Assembly (NCBI GenBank): GCA_013396915.1
Contig: VWZL01000356.1
Coordinates: 248,001-312,000 of the forward strand
Origin: Stercorarius parasiticus
Taxonomy: Eukaryota; Chordata; Aves; Charadriiformes; Stercorariidae
Length of the DNA: 64,000 nt
Direction of reading: 5' to 3'
Part shown: piece by piece, positions 57,081 through 64,000 of the stretch
How positions within the stretch are numbered: position 1 is the first letter of the stretch
How the letters are laid out: every line of letters begins with the position of its first letter
Position numbers and translations under genes: made by a program
The notes under the pieces: generated by a model
What the model saw: the letters and a program-made list of their open reading frames with translations, nothing else
Databases searched by the model: none
What the model was told of the DNA's origin: nothing

Positions 57081-60000
57081 CTGCAAAGAAGAATAAAGCC
57101 CGTGGTTGGTTTGGTTATTTTTAAGTAAACTCAACAGAATAATTAATCCAGTGATGTTCATTCTCTCCCCCTTCCCCACCTTAGAGGGTAGAAAATACAC
57201 CACAATTCCTGCAGTGAGATACATATGCCGTTCAATTTTTGCTTGCTACCAAGTAGCTATGACCAAATTACTAAATTTCTAATTTAAAGCCCTACCCCAT
57301 ATCTTTCCCAGATATTCCAGAAAAATTGGTTTGGGCTACAGTAATTCAGTTTAATGGAGGCTTAATTCTTCTAACATCCATTAGAATTGGTCATTTAACT
57401 GAAATTTTACATGGCTATAGTGAAATTGAATACAGGTCATTAAGTTAAGAGTGTAGCTTCAAAAACCGAGCAGATATTAACTTTTCGTCCCAGCTCTCTC
57501 CCATACCTATCCAACTACTATTAGTTTCACATTCTATTTCTATATACATGCACACATACTTCCTCTTTTGTTAAAGTACTCCCACAACCACATGGAATAC
57601 TGAAGCACACAATTAAGTTTTAGATTTCTAGTTCTCCTACTGTTAAAGATTCCAGTGAACCACATAGGAAATAGAAAAGAAAGCAGGAAGGCAACACTAT
57701 CAACTTCGTAATCTGTGAAGGGTACCCCTCTCAATGTGCATCCAAGCCATCACTTGATGCAAGTCAGTATTATAATATAAACATGAGAAGTATCCCCCAC
57801 TGTTGATATTCAGTAAGAGTTTCTAACAGTGGTGTAGTACCTGTTCAGAAGTTTAGACTCTGGGAAAGAAAAGGTTTCAGAAGTCAAATCTTAAGTGAAG
57901 AGAAACCACTAAAAACAACTAACATCTGTGTAGGAGAGAAGGTTTTTCTATACCAAGAAGGACAAGTTTGTTATTATGTACCAAAACTCACTTGTTCCAG
58001 GGTGGAAGAGTTTCTCCAATTTTATCATCCAGACAAATTAAAATCTTAGCTCCCAGTGTAAGCAGACAAACATTTCAAAGAACAAACTTGCACAATATCC
58101 TAAGATACAGAAGACTGCAATCATCCACCTACACACACTTCATTTATGAGACCTTCGTTTCTTCTCGGAAGTCTAAGATCTGCAGGTGACAACTGGTAGT
58201 CTGATATTTTTAATGTACTTATTTTTAAACACTGTGTCCCCCTTAGAACATTTGTAATTCAGACTTTGCTATTCTAAGAATGCGCATTTACTTTTAGCTT
58301 TTGGTATAACATTTAATAAGAAACCAGACTCAGCTAATTTCATCATTAAATACAAGCAATCACATGAGATACAATAGAAACAGTTTAAGCCAGGATAGAT
58401 CTAAATTGAACTCATTTAAACAGAATATATCACATGTGCTTTTATATAAGCAGACAAGCAAGAACTAAAAGTTTTGGTGGCCAGCCCAGCCCACACCACG
58501 ACAATATGGTAGCAGAATTTAAGGCTATTCTTGCAGGAGGCAGTACAGAGCTACAATTAAGGTTTATAACCAGGCTGTACCATTTAATGGACTGTATCTG
58601 CAGAGAAACTCCCAGTTCTTCCTGTCTCACTGGAGGAGTGCTACAGACAGCTACTTGGTCTGTACAGAACCTAGTATGAATCATGGTATAACTAAATGAA
58701 GTTCTTAAGGAGACTAAGACAGATAGAGGAGTACCAGGAAATAAGTGACAGTGGCTATGACAGTGTGAACAGTCTGATTTACCCTCTAACCTTGCTGAAG
58801 TACCTAAACTCATCTTGTATCCATATGTCAAAGACTTGTGCTCATACAACGCAAGTTCTAGGACAGCCTGACCTGAGTTACAGTCCACATAACATGCAAG
58901 AGCATTTGTATGCCGAGTGGAAAATCTGCACTATTAAACTCACAGGGAAGAGGAACACAGACAGCTTTCCTCACTCCCAAATCTTCTACCTTCTTTCCTA
59001 GTTCACCCACACATTCACAAAATCTTGTTTTCACGCCTGGGAATTTTCTACAGCTGATACATCTCAGACTTCATCTACATTTTTTGCTATCTTTGCAACT
59101 GACTTCCGCATTCATATTCCATTGAGAGCGCTAGAAACCAGCCAGATATATCAAGCAGCCAAAAAAACACTAGGCACAGGAGGCATTTAAAGAACCAAAC
59201 CACTGAAGGTTTACCATAGCTACTACAAACCTAGTAATCTAGAATACCATCTGAGTATTATTAAACCACTGACCTCCTGCTACAACAAGAGATATTAGTA
59301 GAAAGCTCTGGACAGTAAGTGAGGTCGTCTTCTAGTAGCTTACAAGAGGAAAAAAAACAAGAAAATAATTGTTTTAATTACAGATAAGGAAACAATAGTT
59401 CACACTTGCCTGTAAAAGGATATAAGGGAATTGGTATCAGGGACTGTAGGACATGTGGGTCTTATGTAGCTGTTCTATTAGTTTTGCTGGTTACTCAGGC
59501 ATGCAGCCCTAAACATAATCCCACAGCATCCAAGACTCCTACAGGAATACTCTCTAGTAGCACAGAGACACAATGAGAACTGGCTCTCAACTTTGACTCC
59601 TACGTTCACTTACAGTATAGACAAGCTTTGGAAAAAAGAGAATGCATTTAGAGCTAAATGCACCTTACACTTTAATTTGCTGTTTAAAGACAGCAAATAC
59701 AGATCTACAAGGTGGGCAGCACTGGCTCTTGAGGTAAGTGTGATTATCAAGCTACCAATAGTGAAGGCTGACTGTTTCAAGAAAGTTTTCCTTGGGGAAA
59801 ACAGGGCATAAGAAAAAAAAAGCAAAACATACATATTTAGCAACATTGGAGATTAACTTTTTTCAATGTCCAAGAAAACATAGATGCGAAGAAGTCTTAC
59901 AGGAGGAATGCCTGTAGGCTGTGAAAAAACACACTAGTTATGGAATCACATTGACTTTCTTTGGTGATAGTGCAAGAAAAAAATAATCTTGTCATACTAT

Positions 60001-63000
60001 TTCTAGAGAACTTTCTATAGGAAAGTGTTGTGCAGCACAGAAGCAAGCAAGTTATTTTAGCTAAGTAAACTGCATCTGGTTCTGACACAATTAGAACTTC
60101 ATAACTGGTTATAGCTCAGTTTCCTGTGTGACAGCCATATCTCAACAGAGACAATACCCAATCGTGCTAAATAAATATCACTACAGTAAATACCGATACG
60201 AACCTCCTGCTCTTGAAGGGTACACTCTGGAAATGTAAGATGGATGAACGAAATTAAAAGGTTTAACTATAGTCCTCCCCACCCCCCAAGAATATGGGCT
60301 TTCAGGGTAAGTGCAGTCCTATTTACCCTGTTTTGGAAGAAGCTGTCTCCAACTGCTGTCCAATACTGTAAAATTGTTTGAGACTGTTTACTCACAGTCA
60401 TTTAGTCTGTCTGTCAATTCTGGCAGCAGCTATCTTCAGCCACCATCTTGTGTCTTTGAGAATTCTAACAACTTAATCTTTGCTTATGTAACAATTTTAA
60501 ATATACAGAGATCCAAGAAAGTTAACTGCAAGCCTGTAGGAGATTAGTCTTTAATTGTAAAATATAGCAGAATGTAAGAGGCAACTAAGTTGGTAGACAG
60601 TGATAAACATTACAGAAGGTATTTACATCTTTTTAAAGCCAAGGGGGAAAGTAACTGTACAAAACAAAACCGAAAATCCTCAGTTAAAAGTTTTCAGATA
60701 GCATACATAAGACACATGTAGCCACATTTCTGACTGCTGAAACAACACAAGGCAAGTTTGATTTTTTTTTTTTCATTTTTTAAAGATGCCTTATCAATAA
60801 GAATTAACTACCACAAGGCTCTATCACACAAAACACTGGACTTTCCTCTGAACCCACACCAGACTGAATGCTTTGAGATATAACATGAAATCCAATTTAT
60901 CAATACAGTTACTCTTGTTTCCCCACATAAATCTATCTTCCTATAGATGTCATACCAGTAGTCTAGTGATCTCTTGAAACTCACACAGCCAAGAATAAAG
61001 ATTTATCAGCCTGAAACTGCAACATTATGTTGTTGAAACAGATTTCTTACAGTATTGTGCTAGTGATAATGAGCACTGTCACAATAGTAATTGTCCTTCA
61101 AAGCAGAAAGTAGGAAGCTGTGTACAAAGAGTCACTATAAGCAGTGAGCTGAGCCCCATGGAAGATCTTCCCTGACTTGGGGAATTCTCTGGTGTCCTCA
61201 GTATGTTTTAATTTGAGAGAATTGCTGGGGTTTGATAGGCCTTAACACACGCCCTTAATACTTTTAGGTATGTACTTGCTTACCAAGTTCCCATCCCAAA
61301 GTACAAAATAGCTTATTCTTTCCCTTATCCCACTAATTAAATTCAAGCTATTGAAACAAGCATTGCCTCTTTTTGCTGATTCCTGTCAGAGATTAACAGT
61401 CACTGACAATAGGTTTACCATTCACAGTGATTGTATCAGCATTGTAGTCACAGCACAATAGAACTTCCGTCACAAATTCTCAACAAAACCAGCTTTGATG
61501 TCATTATTTCTACCACCACCCCTCAGAGCTCACCAGCAGTGATGCAGGGCCATGCAGTGCCAGACAAATTTCTTTAATTCTTTGTTTACACAAGGATAAC
61601 CCTGACAAGGTGACACAAAAACAACTTGGAAGAGCATCAAAAGCCAAAAGAGCTTTCTAGCTCTTTCTCCAGTCTAACACCAGCAGAGTTGATTCCGGGT
61701 CAGGCACAAATTCTGATAAGAAAACAAACCACTGCTTTGGGATAAGCCACTTGCTCAACAGTGAATGACTGTAGGCAAGCCTGAGGAGTTTAAGCAGGTG
61801 GGCTATCAGCTTCCTTTGGGGAGGAAAAAAGGATTTCATTTGTAGTCACTTGAATCTAGCCCTTACTACTGAGTCGCTGGTATAGTTATAACTATTTACC
61901 TTCCAATTTTGCTGTAATTCAGGGAGTATACTCCTCTTATCTTCCTCAAACTTTGCTGGCTTTCAGGAATGAAACTTGCCTAGAAAGCATTTCCTGTCAG
62001 TGTACTCAGTATAAAAACATACAAAGCATCACTGAACTTCAAACTCAGTTTCTATGTAAGCATATAAACACAGATATAAATGCATGCTGTTTCTCAAAAA
62101 TGCTTTCCGTAGCAATTCTCACCACAAGCAATATTTATATATAAAAAGTAAAAGCTGATTAACTCACCGTAAATAGCCAAAGTAAATCCTTCAGCTCTGA
62201 TAATGTAACATTTGACACCTGAAGTATTAACTTTTAGAAAATACTTCAATACTTTTTTAAATAGATTTGAGATTTTTTTCTTTACATTGTGGCTGCTTTA
62301 GATCAAAGACAACTACAAGACTTTATTATTAGCACAATTTGACCTTTATGACCTCTGTGGCTTTTCAAATGGAAGTCTGCTTCCAAGTTCATCTTTGAAT
62401 AGTGTTCTGAAATATTAGCCAGGATTAAGACATTACAAATTAACTGGGAAGACTTAAGACTATAAACTTGAACTTCTTTGTCTTATAGGAAATAAAGTAC
62501 TACTTACACAAACTTAGGCTAATTAAATTTTCCTTTCAGCACAAGTTTTCTGAATTTATTTTTAAGCTACTATAATTGCAGAAAGATGGAAGAGTATTAA
62601 GACATTCAGTATTACAAGTACAAACTCTTAATTGCCATGAAGCATTAACTTTAAAAAAGTTATTCCTTCATCTAGTCACCTGTTTTAATTATTTTTAATT
62701 TGTCATTTGTACAACTTGCACTGTCTGTGTTAGTCTTGAGAGCCCTCAATCACTTAGAATTTAAATGCTTTAGAGAAGTGAAGTCACCACTACTCCACAT
62801 CCACCTGCCCACACACACACCCACCTTAAGAAGCCTCCAGCTGGGCTATACTAGGAGGATTTCAGAAAAATCCCAGCTAGTCTTCTCATTCCCACTACAC
62901 CTTACAGCCTTGCTAGAAAGCCTGCTTATCCTCCAACGATGAGAAGCATGTTTTCCAAACAGTAATTCAAGGCAAGTTTCTTACAGAGTGCCTGTCTCAA

Positions 63001-63465
63001 CTGTAGCAGCACAGCACACTACAAAGTACATCTACTCACTCGAGTCTAGGAAAATGAAACAGTGATTTAGTTTCTTTGGACACTTCCCTTCAGTATTTAA
63101 GTTAGACTAGACGAACAGGAACAGTTCAAGTGCAATTCAGGCTGTATACTGACAGATTTAAAGCAGTTAGGGTATACAAGTTTGTATTACTGCTGCAGAA
63201 GCAGGATGCAAGTCACAGAGAAAATGCCTAACAAAAAATGAATCCTTACTACTCATTTTGATAAAAAGCACTTCTTTGTATTCTGTTGCAGTTATAAAAT
63301 CCCCTGAGTCACCAGGCATTGCTCAGGAAACTTAAAAACACTTGGAAAATATTCAGTCATTTGGAGAATGTCCAGTATTACAAGTAACTGCACAAGGAAC
63401 TCCTGTACCCACTGTTGTTACCAGGTGAAACATCTTCCCTCCAAACAGAATTTAACCCTGTAGAT

Positions 63466-63708
63466 CAGCAGTCTCCAAACTTTTTTGATCATGTAGCACC
63501 AAAAATATTTTAGCTTGCACCCCAAATATATGTATATTTATTTATAAACTATACACATGCTCTACTGTACTAATATCGCATACATAATAAAGCACAAAAA
63601 TAGAAGTTTTAAATGGATGAGATAAATAGGTTTAAAATAGTGTTTCTTTTATCTTTATTAATGGTACAAAATATTTTTTCCAACACACCACTTTAGAGAC
63701 CACTGCTG
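63466..63708. mobile_element. Candidate hAT-family MITE (243 bp)
   Basis: The left end CAGCAGTCTCCAAACTTTTT and the inverted right end CAGCAGTGGTCTCTAAAG form imperfect terminal inverted repeats. They match the hAT/Charlie style CAGNGGTNCCCAAACT. The interior is AT-rich and non-coding, as in non-autonomous copies. A clean 8-bp target duplication is not seen (CTGTAGAT on the left, TAGGTGGC on the right), so it is old or the ends are off by a few bases. Confidence 0.55.
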
Positions 63709-63866
63709 TAGGTGGCTAAGTGTGTGCAACAAGCTGTTAAACACATTTCAACCACTTGAAATTAGAAGTGCCTCCTCACCCATTCCAAAAATCTGTAAAT
63801 ACCCTTCAGTTAAGTGACCAGCAGTGACTCCTGAAATGTGAAGAGGCACTAAGCCATTGAAGCTCA

Positions 63867-63916
63867 GTGGGTTGGGTTGGTTTTTGTTTTTTTGGTTTGT
63901 TTTTTTTTTTTTTTTA
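63867..63916. repeat. G/T-rich low-complexity and poly(T) tract
   Basis: GTGGGTTGGGTTGGTTTTTG runs into TTTTTTTGGTTTG and then 18 or so Ts. Similar tracts recur across the window. It could be an A-tail-derived or slippage-generated repeat. Confidence 0.6.
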
Positions 63917-63956
63917 CTTTAAAATTTCCCTTTATTCTTCTACACTGCTGAACTCT

Positions 63957-63987
63957 GCTAGTAGACACATACTTTGTGTCTACTAGC
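63957..63987. repeat. Perfect inverted repeat, 13-bp arms, 5-base loop
   Basis: GCTAGTAGACACA and TGTGTCTACTAGC are exact reverse complements separated by TACTT. It lies in INPP5F intron 1 near the right window edge, 40 bases after a long T-tract. It can form a stable hairpin as DNA or RNA. Confidence 0.8.
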
Positions 63988-64000
63988 GATACAGACAGAG

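Larger units (their letters stand above)
57081..64000 (-). other. INPP5F: 3' part of INPP5F intron 1, continuing past the right edge
   Basis: 6920 bases upstream of exon 2 with no coding exon resembling the INPP5F N-terminus and no CpG island, so the first exon and promoter lie beyond 64000. It contains a hAT-like MITE candidate (63466-63708), a G/T-rich and poly(T) tract (about 63867-63916), a CA microsatellite near 62808 and a perfect hairpin at 63957-63987. Several open frames of 60-148 codons occur by chance and have no recognised relatives. Confidence 0.75.

Noticed and set aside
58442..58888. 148-codon minus-strand frame in INPP5F intron 1
   Set aside because: No recognisable domain, no conserved motif, and no splice signals joining it to INPP5F in phase. 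Kept only as a chance open frame.
63870..63885. GGGTTGGGTTGG as interstitial telomere repeat or G-quadruplex
   Set aside because: Only two or three irregular units, not TTAGGG, and the G-runs are too short and few for a convincing quadruplex.
1..64000. CRISPR arrays, bacterial operons, tRNA or rRNA genes, intact endogenous viruses
   Set aside because: The window is an intron-rich vertebrate locus. I saw no regularly spaced repeats, no cloverleaf with A/B boxes that I could support, and no viral reading frames.

Overview
This is vertebrate genomic DNA, most likely from a bird. Coding exons are short (42 to 1132 bases) and separated by introns, almost all with GT-AG boundaries. The only transposons I recognise with confidence are CR1-type LINEs with the avian-style 3' end (ATTCTATGA-like tail). 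The gene order matches the vertebrate block SEC23IP - MCMBP - INPP5F (human 10q26.11, same relative orientations). The species cannot be told from the sequence alone.

Layout. (1) Positions 1-7761, minus strand: the 5' part of SEC23IP, five exons giving about 408 residues from the start codon to the left edge. It encodes the Pro/Gln/Ser-rich N-terminus and the WWE-like domain; the SAM and DDHD parts lie off the window. (2) About 7430-8350: a CpG-rich divergent promoter. The SEC23IP and MCMBP start codons are only 278 bases apart and point away from each other. (3) 8040-24879, plus strand: a complete MCMBP gene, 16 coding exons that add up exactly to 632 codons plus a stop. Its intron 5 has U12-type AT-AC signals. 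(4) About 25140-27200: a tail-to-tail intergenic gap with a 5'-truncated CR1. (5) 27200-57080, minus strand: INPP5F, 19 coding exons including the stop codon (1093 complete codons before the stop), lacking only the first coding exon. The intron after the catalytic exon uses a GC donor. (6) 57081-64000: the 3' portion of INPP5F intron 1, with a hAT-like MITE candidate and a perfect 13-bp inverted repeat close to the right edge.

The three proteins do not form one pathway. SEC23IP works at ER exit sites with COPII. MCMBP is a nuclear chaperone and binding partner of MCM replicative helicase subunits. INPP5F (Sac2) is an endosomal phosphoinositide phosphatase. Their linkage is conserved synteny; the only shared regulation visible is the SEC23IP/MCMBP bidirectional promoter.

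I found no undescribed gene system. The most interesting observations are the AT-AC intron in MCMBP, the GC-AG intron after the INPP5F catalytic exon, matched ATGGCGGC cores facing both ways in the divergent promoter, a candidate hAT MITE, several perfect palindromes or hairpins in introns, and a GC-rich stretch in MCMBP intron 13 that is open on both strands. Exon boundaries were deduced by hand from splice signals, reading frame and remembered family sequence, and each boundary was checked for phase continuity.
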